Assembly: GCA_036565725.1 (NCBI GenBank) | Contig: DATCXQ010000761.1 | Location: forward strand, 1-18,174 | Reading direction: 5' to 3' | DNA length: 18,174 bases | Origin: JAJVID01 sp036565725 | GTDB taxonomy: Bacteria > Acidobacteriota > Blastocatellia > RBC074 | Shown: piece after piece, positions 1 through 7,458 of the stretch | Layout of the letters: every line of letters begins with the position of its first letter | Numbering within the stretch: the stretch's first letter is position 1 | The notes under the pieces: generated by a model | What the model saw: only the letters and a program-made list of their open reading frames with translations | What the model was told of the DNA's origin: nothing | Databases searched by the model: none | Translations under genes and position numbers: made by a program

Positions 1-77
1 CCCGGTGGTCACATGTAAGCCCAAACCGGGGCAGATACGCAGGTCCGCCCCTACCGTACACGCAATTGCAAATCGAT
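1..77. repeat. Right end of a palindromic dispersed repeat
   Basis: The window begins inside repeat-like sequence. Bases 1-6 (CCCGGT) pair with 25-30 (ACCGGG), and 28-32 (GGGGC) pair with 47-51 (GCCCC). From 52 to 77 lies a terminus whose complement, TTTGCAATTGCGTGTACGG, is nearly the same as the left end of the repeat at 8578 and close to the one at 10152. The left end is outside the window, so element length is unknown. It lies about 90 bp upstream of the first gene. Confidence 0.5.
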
Positions 78-167
78 CTAACAAAGCACAATCTGCGAAC
101 AAAGGTCGCCGCTTAACGTAAAGTTATTCATTCCCGTGTAAAAAAATATCGAAACGAGGTACACCTT

Positions 168-1142
168 ATGCAAGAAGCCTGTAAAAAATGCGGCTACGAA
201 TCTCCTGAGGCGGACAAGTTCTGCCGGCAATGCGGAGATCAGCTCTCTGCAGAGACCGAATTTACGGCCGCTGTGACACTCAACCACGGCAGAGCGGAGC
301 CGCAACAGCCAATGGCGAGCGTCGGAACCGGGCGTCTTGCTCCGAGCATCGGCGACACGATTGCGGGTGATACGGAGCGTTACTATTCACCGCCGCAATA
401 CGCTGCGGCCCAGTCACCGCCGCAATACGCTGCGGCCCAGGCGAACATTGAGCGCCCCCCGGCTTACGTGGAGCGCCCTCCGGCTTACGCGGAGCGCCCC
501 ACGGCTTACGCGATGATCAATCCTCCGCCTCCCTCTCGATTTAAATCATTTTCTGGGTTCATGAAGGGATTCTTTATGTTCCTGCTCGTCGTCGCATTGA
601 TTGTGACAACCGGCATAGCGATACATCAGGGAATGGAAGCCGACCAAGCTAGAAGGCAATTGCGGGAAAGAGACGGATCGAGCAAAGGGAGAGAACGAGC
701 CGATGGTCGCGCTCAAAACGCCTGGGAACAAATGGAGAAGGCTTTACAACTAGCGAATGAAGCGGCGGAGAGGGCCGCCAGCGCGGGCGCGACGGTCACG
801 ATCGGCGGCGAAAAGCCGGTCGATCTGAGCAGATACGCTTATCGCGACGCTCAGGTGGAAGCCATGATAGATAGCCTCGGCAATGAGGCGCTATCGTTGC
901 TCGCTCGTGATAATTTCGATGATGTTCAGAAGTTTTATGAACAGCTGCTCGGCAAGCCGGTCCTGCAAGTAGCGGTCGATCAGTGGGGAAATCAAAGAAA
1001 GAAGCTGCTCTACCAGTCATCTACCTTGCCTTCGATCCTTGTCAAGGTCGAAGAGGAGGAAAGAAACCGAGTAAAGATTACGATATTACATTCGTTCCTA
1101 CGGTTCCCCAGGTTCAATGAACAGGCCCAAAATCTGAGGTGA
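168..1142 (+). CDS. Zinc-ribbon protein with one transmembrane segment
   Basis: The 324-residue protein starts with a four-cysteine zinc ribbon (C5, C8, C19, C22; CxxC-x10-CxxC). A Pro/Ala/Tyr-rich linker (about 70-120) follows, built of two 9-residue SPPQYAAAQ units and three 7-residue ERPPAYV-like units. One hydrophobic segment (about 134-153) is followed by a charged, probably coiled region (155-205). The C-terminal domain (about 220-315) contains DNFDDVQKFYEQLLGKP. With one membrane segment and no signal peptide, the zinc ribbon is probably cytoplasmic and the C-terminal domain periplasmic. GAGG at 156-159 lies 8 bases before the ATG and supports this start. Zinc ribbons of this kind usually bind protein or nucleic acid or act as structural caps; no enzyme motif is visible. 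The function is unknown. The reading frame is convincing because its in-frame repeats vary at silent positions. Confidence 0.85.
   Translation: MQEACKKCGYESPEADKFCRQCGDQLSAETEFTAAVTLNHGRAEPQQPMASVGTGRLAPSIGDTIAGDTERYYSPPQYAAAQSPPQYAAAQANIERPPAYVERPPAYAERPTAYAMINPPPPSRFKSFSGFMKGFFMFLLVVALIVTTGIAIHQGMEADQARRQLRERDGSSKGRERADGRAQNAWEQMEKALQLANEAAERAASAGATVTIGGEKPVDLSRYAYRDAQVEAMIDSLGNEALSLLARDNFDDVQKFYEQLLGKPVLQVAVDQWGNQRKKLLYQSSTLPSILVKVEEEERNRVKITILHSFLRFPRFNEQAQNLR
387..440 (+). repeat. Two exact tandem copies of a 27-bp unit within a coding region
   Basis: Bases 387-413 and 414-440 are identical, each encoding SPPQYAAAQ in the linker of the zinc-ribbon protein. Exact identity at the DNA level, including third codon positions, points to a recent slippage duplication. 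Confidence 0.95.
450..512 (+). repeat. Three tandem 21-bp units within a coding region
   Basis: Units 450-470, 471-491 and 492-512 encode ERPPAYV, ERPPAYA and ERPTAYA. They differ at only a few bases, so they are somewhat older than the adjacent 27-bp duplication. They lengthen the flexible linker between the zinc ribbon and the membrane segment. Confidence 0.93.
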
Positions 1143-1320
1143 TGTAATGTCTTGACCAACAGCTTAGACGAAGATATGCTCGGGCTGGCTTTCAGGACGC
1201 CACCAGTCCGCGGACAGGACCGAGTCCACCTGAGCGATATCTCAACCTAAGGTTCATGCGAACTTCCTTTTCGCCCGATAACAAGCGGACTCCGGGCTTT
1301 TACCAAGAAGGAGGTCCGTC

Positions 1321-2565
1321 ATGGCCGATCGTCACTTTCCAGTCCGTCCCAACCTCGATCAACTCAAACACCAGGCCAAAGACCTGCTCCACGCCGTCAG
1401 GCAGGGCGATCCCGTCGCGACAGCGGAGTTTCAAAAACATCACCCCAAGAACGTCGAACCCGGCGCAGCCAAACTGGCCGACGCGCAGCTCGCGCTCGCC
1501 CGAAGCTATGGCCTGCCGAACTGGCCGCGCCTCGCGCTCTCCTGCAGAATGATTGATGCGATCTGGCGCGACGACGCCGACGCCGTCCGCGATCTGGTGT
1601 TGAAGCATCCGAGGCTGCTGCGCGAGATGGCGCGCGGAACCGCATCGTGCAATTGGGGGCCGCCGATGTCATATGCCGCGAACCTGGGGCGGGACCGGAT
1701 CATCGCAATGCTTCGCGATCTCGGCGCGGAGGACGCGCAGTTCGCATTCGACCGGGCTTGCCTGCAGGGGCAGCTCGACACCGCCCGGCTGTTATACGCG
1801 ATGGGCGCGCGTCCCGCGCTTGATTCCGTGATGGGACCTGCCGAAACGCAGAACGACGCTGGAATGGCGTTTCTGCTCGAACTGGGCGCCGAAATCAGCG
1901 ACGCGAACGGCGACCGGCTCGCGCCCGTCGCGATGGTTCTCGAAACCTACGGCCGCAACCCGAAGGGGAAACATCAGTGCCTCGAACTCTTCGCCAAACA
2001 TGGCGTCGAGTTGCCTGACACGCCGCCGATGGCCGTGCACCGTGGCCGGATTGATATGCTTGAGGAACACCTGCGTCGCGACCCCGGCCTGTTCAACCGA
2101 ACTTTTTTGCACCAGGAAATCTACCCGCCCGAACTGGGCTGCCACGCTGACGAATCGCTGGCGCTGCACACCACTCCGCTCGGGGGCGCGGCGCTCCTCC
2201 ACCTCTGCGTGGACAACGACGAAATGGAGATCGCGCGTTGGATGATCGCCCGCGGAGCGGACGTAAACGTCAAAGCCGCGGTCGATGCGGAAGGCTTCGG
2301 CGGGCACACCGCGCTCTTCGGCTGTGTAGTGGCGCAGCCCCGCCGCCTTCGGAGTCACGACGACTTCGCACGGCTGCTGTTGGACCACGGGGCCGATCCG
2401 AACGTCCGCGCGTCGCTGCGGAAACTCATGCGATTCGTCGGGGACGAGTTGGAGCGCGAGTACCGTGACGTCACGCCGTTGGCGTGGGGCGAACGGTTCC
2501 ACGAACAGGATTTCGTGAGCGGACCCGCCATGCGGCTGATAGTTGAACGCGGCGGGCGACTGTAA
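1321..2565 (+). CDS. Ankyrin-repeat protein
   Basis: The 414-residue protein begins with a non-ankyrin segment (about 10-75, NLDQLKHQAKDLL ... ARSYGLPNWPRL). From memory, this segment often precedes ankyrin repeats in acidobacterial and planctomycetal proteins. Ankyrin-like helical units follow. The clearest are 287-319 (ALLHLCVDNDEMEIARWMIARGADVNV) and 328-363 (HTALFGCV ... FARLLLDHGADPNV). Degenerate units lie at about 114-138, 142-165, 236-258 and 384-413. There is no signal peptide or membrane segment, so it is probably a cytoplasmic protein-binding scaffold whose partner cannot be read from the sequence. AAGGAGG at 1308-1314 sits 6 bases before the ATG and fixes this start. It is 29 bp upstream of the hydrolase gene, so the two are probably co-transcribed. 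Confidence 0.92.
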   Translation: MADRHFPVRPNLDQLKHQAKDLLHAVRQGDPVATAEFQKHHPKNVEPGAAKLADAQLALARSYGLPNWPRLALSCRMIDAIWRDDADAVRDLVLKHPRLLREMARGTASCNWGPPMSYAANLGRDRIIAMLRDLGAEDAQFAFDRACLQGQLDTARLLYAMGARPALDSVMGPAETQNDAGMAFLLELGAEISDANGDRLAPVAMVLETYGRNPKGKHQCLELFAKHGVELPDTPPMAVHRGRIDMLEEHLRRDPGLFNRTFLHQEIYPPELGCHADESLALHTTPLGGAALLHLCVDNDEMEIARWMIARGADVNVKAAVDAEGFGGHTALFGCVVAQPRRLRSHDDFARLLLDHGADPNVRASLRKLMRFVGDELEREYRDVTPLAWGERFHEQDFVSGPAMRLIVERGGRL

Positions 2566-2594
2566 CAGGAACAATCACGAAAAGGAGCAAAACA

Positions 2595-3305
2595 ATGAAG
2601 AACACGCTCGTTATCATCGTATTTGCAATCACGGTGTCAGCGATTGCTTTCGGCGGCGCAGGCGGCAGGCAAACTGATTCTGAAACTCCGGAACAGGTTT
2701 CATTTCCGACCCAGGACGGCGGGCTTATCTACGCCAACCTGTATGGAAAAGGCGACCAGGGAGTAGTGCTGGCGCACGGAGGCCGTTTCACAAAGGAGAG
2801 TTGGGAGAAACAGGCGCAGGCATTGGTCAAAGCGGGTTTTCGCGTTTTGGCCATTGATTTTCGCGGGCGGGGCCAGTCGCGCGGCGGCGCCAGGACCAAT
2901 CCTGATGACAACGGAGAGCGCTTCGATGTGCTGGCGGCAGTCCGATACCTTCGGCAGAATGGCGCAAAGACCGTGTCGGTCGTCGGGGCAAGCTTTGGAG
3001 GCTGGGCTGCGGCGGACGCATCGGTCGAGGCGAAGCCCGGCGAGATAGATCGCCTAGTGCTGCTGGCGCACTCGCCGATCGACAAACCCGAACAGATAAA
3101 GGGCCGGAAGCTGTTCATCGTATGCCGCGACGACGCGAACGACGCTGGACTGCGGCTCCCCAGAATTCGCGAGCAGTATGAGAAAGCCACTGACCCGAAA
3201 GAGTTGGTGATCCTCGAAGGCTCCGCCCACGCGCAGTTCATTTTCGCTACGGATCAGGGAGAGCGACTGATGACCGAGATCCTGCGGTTCCTATCCGCCC
3301 GGTAA
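2595..3305 (+). CDS. Exported alpha/beta hydrolase
   Basis: The 236-residue protein has a short N-terminal hydrophobic segment (about 4-20) compatible with a signal peptide and periplasmic export. The rest fits a small alpha/beta-hydrolase: an HGG turn at 61-63 likely forming the oxyanion hole, strand VLAIDFRGRGQS (84-95), the nucleophile elbow G131-A-S133-F-G135, a likely acid at D179 or D180 (CRDD), and the catalytic His at 212 (EGSAHAQF). Members of this fold are esterases, lipases or peptidases; the substrate cannot be told from sequence. AGGAG at 2583-2587 lies 7 bases before the ATG. The 29-bp gap after the ankyrin gene suggests one transcript, though a functional link is unproven. Confidence 0.92.
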   Translation: MKNTLVIIVFAITVSAIAFGGAGGRQTDSETPEQVSFPTQDGGLIYANLYGKGDQGVVLAHGGRFTKESWEKQAQALVKAGFRVLAIDFRGRGQSRGGARTNPDDNGERFDVLAAVRYLRQNGAKTVSVVGASFGGWAAADASVEAKPGEIDRLVLLAHSPIDKPEQIKGRKLFIVCRDDANDAGLRLPRIREQYEKATDPKELVILEGSAHAQFIFATDQGERLMTEILRFLSAR

Positions 3306-3714
3306 ATCCAAGGCAGGCATACGCTGATCGGAGGAATCAAGAATATTCAAGCACATCGAGCAGAGCGCCGAGACGTTGAAGCAATGCGAAGATTGTACCT
3401 TCAGGAATTGAACTGTCAGGTCAATTCAAGGCTTTTCTTGCGCCCTCACTACCTCGGCGCCTATCAACGACTTCCAGAAGGAATGTGATTGCGACTTATT
3501 TCGCTTATTCTGTAACTGTGTTATTGCAGTTACCAAATTGGCCGCGTGTGTGTAGGAAAGTGTCCGGTCTTTGGAAGGATTCTTAACAAAAAGCGCACCG
3601 AGTCGGGAGATGGTGGACGGCCGGCTCGTAACAAAAAAACTTCTGTTAAGTCGAGGAAGGCCCCATAATAGCGTAGCAAGCGAGACGCAAACACGATCGA
3701 AAGGGGATAGGCCG
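3306..3714. other. Intergenic region before the serine protease gene
   Basis: No convincing gene is present in these 409 bp. The frame of the protease is open upstream to a TTG at 3571, but those 48 codons resemble no part of the protease fold and have no good ribosome site. A perfect 7-bp inverted repeat, GTAACTG (3512-3518) and CAGTTAC (3527-3533) with an 8-base loop, could be an operator or small RNA hairpin. It has no T-tract, so it is not a standard terminator. The region becomes AT-richer toward the protease gene. Confidence 0.5.
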
Positions 3715-4896
3715 ATGACACCAGAACAGCGACGAGAGTCAGAAATAATTGAGAAGATAGGCGCAATTCTCTCTCGCCATATAGTTCCTCTCTTTATAGA
3801 TAGGCCTGATGGAAAACCGCAATCGTTTGGTACCGGGTTTCTAGTCTCTGCAAATGCTAGCTCGTTTCTCATTTCAGCAGGACATGTTTTCGATGAAATA
3901 AGAGAAGGGCGCGAGGTCTACTTCTACGTAGAGCCAAAAACCAAATTACATCTGTCCTCCCATCTTCATTTGACTACCATACCTGAAGGGGAAGATAGAG
4001 ACCGGGATGTTCTCGACGTAGGCGTTCTGAAGTTCAGAGACCCTCATCTACCGCCCTATCCGGCGGTCAACAAATGGCCCTTGGATATTGGGTCTCTGTC
4101 GCCATACGCATTGCCGCGCGAAGGCAAGACGTATTTTATCCTCGGCTTTCCGGGTTCTAAGGGACAAGGTGATCCCAAAAAGCGGAAAACAGAGTCGAAG
4201 GTATATAGTTTTCGCAACTTTGCGCATCCAACAGAACGGTACAAAAAATTTGACGTCAAACCTGAAAGTCATATCGCAATCATGTTTAGCAGAAAACAAT
4301 CGGTTGGCCCCGATGGAAAACCTCGTCTGTTTCCTAATCCGGAGGGAATGAGCGGATCTCCAGTCTGGCTGCTCCCTGACGAACTAGAAGCGCTAAACGA
4401 CCCAAAACATATACCTATTGTTGGAGTTGCTATTAAGCATCTAAAGTATCAGCGCACAATATTGGCAACTGATATAGGCGAGGCGCTCAATATGATCCGA
4501 GCGTTTCAGAGAATCTCGAACGCCGATGCTGTTTTGAAAGGGTATAGAACGGTGATACCGGAAGATCGAGCGGAAGGGATCAGAACGAAATATCACCCAG
4601 GGCAACACACACTGGACGAACTACAAATAATGATCAAGGACGAAATCACTACAGCTATTACTGAAGTTGAAGAGTCTTGGATCAAGATTGCGAATACTGC
4701 CATAGCAAATGAGCGCGAGGCTTGCGCGATGATCGCGGATGAGATGAAAGCAGAATTGAACCAGCCGCCTGAAAAGCTTCAGTATGGCCGAACCCAAATT
4801 GAAGTTGCCAAGCGCATAGCGAAAGAGATCCGCGCCCGTAGCAACCAGGAAAGCCCTATTGACTATGCGTTACGACGCATGAAGGAGCGTTCATAG
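3715..4896 (+). CDS. Trypsin-like serine protease with a helical C-terminal extension
   Basis: With the ATG at 3715 the protein has 393 residues. AAGGGG at 3701-3706 lies 8 bases upstream, which favours this start over the upstream TTG at 3571. A chymotrypsin-fold protease domain spans about 20-265: GTGFLVS (39-45), His57 in SAGHVF, Asp101 in LDVGVLKF, and Ser213 in GMSGSPV, giving a complete His-Asp-Ser triad. There is no signal peptide, so it probably acts in the cytoplasm. The extension (about 300-393) is helical and charged, with REACAMIADEM (334-344) followed by an AKRIAKEIRAR-like end. From memory, this motif pair is common at the ends of phage-encoded proteins. The gene is visibly AT-richer than its neighbours, suggesting horizontal acquisition. 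Lone intracellular trypsin-like proteins occur in defence loci, but no partner gene is present, so the role is open. Confidence 0.88.
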   Translation: MTPEQRRESEIIEKIGAILSRHIVPLFIDRPDGKPQSFGTGFLVSANASSFLISAGHVFDEIREGREVYFYVEPKTKLHLSSHLHLTTIPEGEDRDRDVLDVGVLKFRDPHLPPYPAVNKWPLDIGSLSPYALPREGKTYFILGFPGSKGQGDPKKRKTESKVYSFRNFAHPTERYKKFDVKPESHIAIMFSRKQSVGPDGKPRLFPNPEGMSGSPVWLLPDELEALNDPKHIPIVGVAIKHLKYQRTILATDIGEALNMIRAFQRISNADAVLKGYRTVIPEDRAEGIRTKYHPGQHTLDELQIMIKDEITTAITEVEESWIKIANTAIANEREACAMIADEMKAELNQPPEKLQYGRTQIEVAKRIAKEIRARSNQESPIDYALRRMKERS

Positions 4897-5025
4897 AATT
4901 CAGATTCATAACAAAATGTTTCTTTTGCCTTGAATCCAATGGAAAGCTCGCGAAATCGTCAAATTTTTCGCTGGCTTTTCCGCGCCCGTCAGCTTCTGAA
5001 AAGTAAAGGATATGAAAACACCGTC

Positions 5026-5151
5026 TATACCGGTTTTCAAATGTATGAAGACTGTTAGCCACAGAGGGCACAGAGAACACAGAGAAATCATCATGTCCTC
5101 TGTGCCCTCTGTGTGCTCTGTGGCTATTCATCTACATGAAAACCGCTGTAA
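5026..5151. repeat. CACAGAG-rich palindromic element, copy 1
   Basis: This MITE-like element is about 126 bp with no coding capacity. The left end TATACCGGTTTTCA matches, inverted, the right end TGAAAACCGCTGTAA. The core runs from AGCCACAGAGGG to CTCTGTGGCT as two imperfect inverted arms of about 29 bp, each made of 9-bp steps ending in CACAGAG. Upstream, GAAAACACCG (5014-5023) resembles another copy of the right end, possibly a remnant. It ends 43 bp before the HEAT-repeat gene start, so it lies in that gene's leader or promoter region. A second copy is at 14058-14184. Confidence 0.9.
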
Positions 5152-5194
5152 GGAAATTTGCTCCCACTATCGGAAAGTTTTGGAGTCAATCTAA

Positions 5195-6856
5195 ATGTGG
5201 TTCGACCGTAGGACAAACAGGCGTCCAGATGATCCGCGAATAATTCGGCGATGTACAATGCTCGCAGCCATTTTGCTGGCGTGGGCGGGCGTCGCCAGTG
5301 GGCGCCCCGCCAGGCTGCCGGTGAGCTTGGAGGAGTTTATCGCCGAGGCGGACATTATCTTCAAAGGTTTGGTAGTCTCAAGCAGGCCGGCGCAGGATGA
5401 ATTGTTCAAGCCATGTTCGGGGCTCATTACCCAGGAGACACATTTCAAGGTCATTTCGGTCATCAAGGGCGACGCGCCGGGCGCGACGGTCCGATTCCAA
5501 CACTTCGATGCAATCCCTCAATTCAAGGGTAATGAGTGCCAGATGTGGCGCTACACCTTTCAGCGCAACGGCGCCTACATCGTATTTGCCAAGAAAACCG
5601 AAGATATTCACATCCATCGTCAGCTCTCGGTAAACGACTTGGGCATGGAGTATCAAGGCGTATTCCTGTGCTCCGACAACAAGCCCTCGCCGGCAAATAC
5701 TGTTAAGGAGGCGATTTGGAACGAACTTGCGGCCATGCTACATAGCAGAGACCTCGGCGACGTCACATATGCCATTCGGGAACTTGACCGGATGAGCGGT
5801 GGACGGGACAGGTTTAATGGCTCGCAGGATTTTGACCGCGCGAATGTAGTGAAAGTCGTACACGATTTAATGACAGACTCCGATTCGAAGATCGCACAGG
5901 CAGCCATCACTATGGTCGGCTCTCACAACCCGTATTTGTCGGACGAACGCGCAAATTCATGGTTGGCCACTGTCGGCGCGGCTGAGACGCCAGACTATTA
6001 CAAGATGGATCCGAAGATGCGAAACATTGGCGGAGAGCTGTACTGGAAAGACCTGGTATCCATTGGCGCCGCCAAACATTCAGCAGAGACGCGGGCGCTT
6101 GCTATCCGCGCCTTAGGACTCGTGCGCGAGCCGGCTCTGCGTCAAGCGATTGACCGCTGGCTGGGCGACACTGAGCCGGCGGTGCGGGCGGCAGCGACGG
6201 TGTTGCTTGCGGATTATCCCAGCTCAGTTACAGATCAGCAGCTAAGCGTTCTTGCCGGAGATAACGAGCCAGTAGTACGCGCCTGTGTCGCTCGGGCAAT
6301 CGGTTTTTCACAGCGAAATGAATTGGCCGATCTGCTTGGCAGACTGCTGGCTGACAAAGACGCAGAAGTTCGCCGCGTGGCTTCTATAAGTTTGCTCTCC
6401 TTGGCGCCAAGAAACGAGGCTGTCGCGCGGGTTCTACGGGGCAACTTGGAGAATGTAGAGTTTCAACCGCTTTTCCTCAACGCTTTGGCGCTTGAAAACG
6501 CGGAGCCGTACCTTGCAGATTTGGCGAAGGTGGTGGAGCAAAAGACCCGTCCTGTAAATTGGATGGGCGGGCGAAATCCGGCATTAACAGCATGGGAGAT
6601 TCTTTTCAAATACCTTCAGGCTCAGCCGGCCAAAACCCTGCGCTCAGGCAAGCTGGACCGTTATCTAGACGCGCTGGAGCAGGTGGGAGTCGATTCGTCT
6701 TCCAATCCGAGTGTTATCTACGCGTTCTACATTCTCAGCGACATGACCGACCGGGCAAAGAAGTTCCGTGAGAGGGCAACCAAGGCGGCATCGTACGACC
6801 TTGACTACTTTTTCAAGCTGGTGGACCAAAATCCCACGCATTACGTACGGAAGTAG
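5195..6856 (+). CDS. Exported HEAT-repeat protein
   Basis: The 553-residue protein opens with an Arg-rich stretch and then a hydrophobic core (about 22-36, MLAAILLAWAGVASG) compatible with a signal peptide. GGAG at 5182-5185 supports the ATG at 5195. The internal ATG at 5258 would give a tidier signal peptide but lacks a clear ribosome site. Residues about 43-145 form a beta-rich domain (EADIIFKGLVVS ... HFKVISVIKGD ... NGAYIVFAKK) that could be an NTR/TIMP-like OB fold; this is an inference from pattern. HEAT-type helical pairs follow at about 298-405 (AETRALAIRALGLV, EPAVRAAATVLLAD, EPVVRACVARAIGF, AEVRRVASISLLSL). It is probably a periplasmic or secreted protein-binding scaffold, with no catalytic motif seen. 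Its stop codon is followed directly, in the same frame, by an acetyltransferase remnant. Confidence 0.88.
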   Translation: MWFDRRTNRRPDDPRIIRRCTMLAAILLAWAGVASGRPARLPVSLEEFIAEADIIFKGLVVSSRPAQDELFKPCSGLITQETHFKVISVIKGDAPGATVRFQHFDAIPQFKGNECQMWRYTFQRNGAYIVFAKKTEDIHIHRQLSVNDLGMEYQGVFLCSDNKPSPANTVKEAIWNELAAMLHSRDLGDVTYAIRELDRMSGGRDRFNGSQDFDRANVVKVVHDLMTDSDSKIAQAAITMVGSHNPYLSDERANSWLATVGAAETPDYYKMDPKMRNIGGELYWKDLVSIGAAKHSAETRALAIRALGLVREPALRQAIDRWLGDTEPAVRAAATVLLADYPSSVTDQQLSVLAGDNEPVVRACVARAIGFSQRNELADLLGRLLADKDAEVRRVASISLLSLAPRNEAVARVLRGNLENVEFQPLFLNALALENAEPYLADLAKVVEQKTRPVNWMGGRNPALTAWEILFKYLQAQPAKTLRSGKLDRYLDALEQVGVDSSSNPSVIYAFYILSDMTDRAKKFRERATKAASYDLDYFFKLVDQNPTHYVRK

Positions 6857-7084
6857 TCACGACAAAACACGCCCTACGGAGACATTTTCATGGAAGTCGC
6901 CGAATCGGCGAGGTGGGAGGGTTTTGGCAGTTACCTGGCCCAAGATCTGAAGCGGTACTGTTACGAAGCGGGCAAGAAACCCGCCGCCAGATGTAACTCT
7001 GACGGTACCGGCTCGCGAAGGACATTGGAGAAGGCGGGCTTTCTCACTTGCGGGCGGCTTTTGGCGGGCGAAACTGTAACTTAA
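6857..7084 (+). pseudogene. C-terminal remnant of a GNAT acetyltransferase
   Basis: The frame of the HEAT gene stays open after its TAG for another 75 codons. From about 6872 the translation reads PYGDIFMEVAE, then GFGSYLAQDLKRYCYEAG, PAARCN and SRRTLEKAGF. This order (acetyl-CoA-binding G-x-G-x-x-L, then N..S...LEKAGF) matches the C-terminal third of GNAT acetyltransferases as I know them. All N-terminal strands are missing and no gene upstream could supply them. An ATG at 6890 could start a 64-residue peptide, but it would lack most of the fold. Best read as a 5'-truncated relic; an active short protein is unlikely. Confidence 0.65.
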
Positions 7085-7094
7085 CAGGTTAAGT
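7079..7094. other. Near-perfect 16-bp palindrome
   Basis: ACTTAACAGGTTAAGT consists of 7-bp arms around a 2-base centre and overlaps the end of the GNAT remnant. A run of eight T residues at 7112-7119 is too far away for a standard terminator. It could be a regulator binding site or chance. Confidence 0.3.
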
Positions 7095-7458
7095 ATCAGT
7101 AAACACACTTCTTTTTTTTCTCCCTCAAGCCTAGTGTAAGCGCCAACAGGCAAGTGTCAGCGAGTCCACCTCGTCTATGACCTAGTCATTCAGGCGCTGT
7201 GAATGAACTGACCGTTGTTGACTGAACGCTTTCCCGCTCCGGAGGAGCGCAATGTTTATAGTTTATAGCTCGGAGCCGCTTTCCCCACTCAGCTCCGTCA
7301 AGAGCGGCGGCCGGTCGGGATGCCGCTCCTGACGGAGCCAGGAGGCATTATTCATCGGATAGCTATAAACATTGCGCTCTTCCGGAGCGAGGGAATACCC
7401 ACCGGTAAAACACGCCAGGATGAACAAACATTAGACGGAAACGTCTGAGGAGGCATAC
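7085..7458. other. Intergenic region upstream of the GH18 gene
   Basis: No gene is seen in these 374 bp. The first 145 bp include a T8 run (7112-7119). Most of the remainder is the palindromic element at 7232-7394. The last 64 bp carry the leader and ribosome site of the GH18 gene. Confidence 0.6.
7232..7394. repeat. GCGCAATGTTTATAG palindromic element
   Basis: Outer arms are 7232-7270 and 7361-7394. Both contain GCTCCGG, a GAGCGCAATGTTTATAG stretch and GCT when the right arm is read on the other strand. The left arm carries an extra GTTTATA, so it reads GTTTATAGTTTATAGCT. Inside, 7292-7308 (GCTCCGTCAAGAGCGGC) pairs with 7322-7338 with one mismatch. The whole is a two-level hairpin of about 163 bp without coding capacity, 64 bp upstream of the GH18 start. 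Confidence 0.85.

Noticed and set aside
1792..2574. Long minus-strand open frame opposite the ankyrin gene (260 codons)
   Set aside because: It is antisense to a clear ankyrin-repeat gene, has no recognisable fold and no ribosome site; GC-rich antisense frames are often open.
3571..3714. Upstream TTG extension of the protease gene
   Set aside because: No ribosome site at the TTG, no fold in the extra 48 residues, and a good AAGGGG before the ATG at 3715.
4950..4980. Possible terminator after the protease gene (GCGAAA with TTTCGC)
   Set aside because: The stem is short and AT-rich, with only a weak T-run following; not distinguishable from chance.
5026..5151. CRISPR-like repetition of CACAGAG
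   Set aside because: The 9-bp steps lie in inverted arms of one palindrome, with no spacers of constant length and no cas genes.
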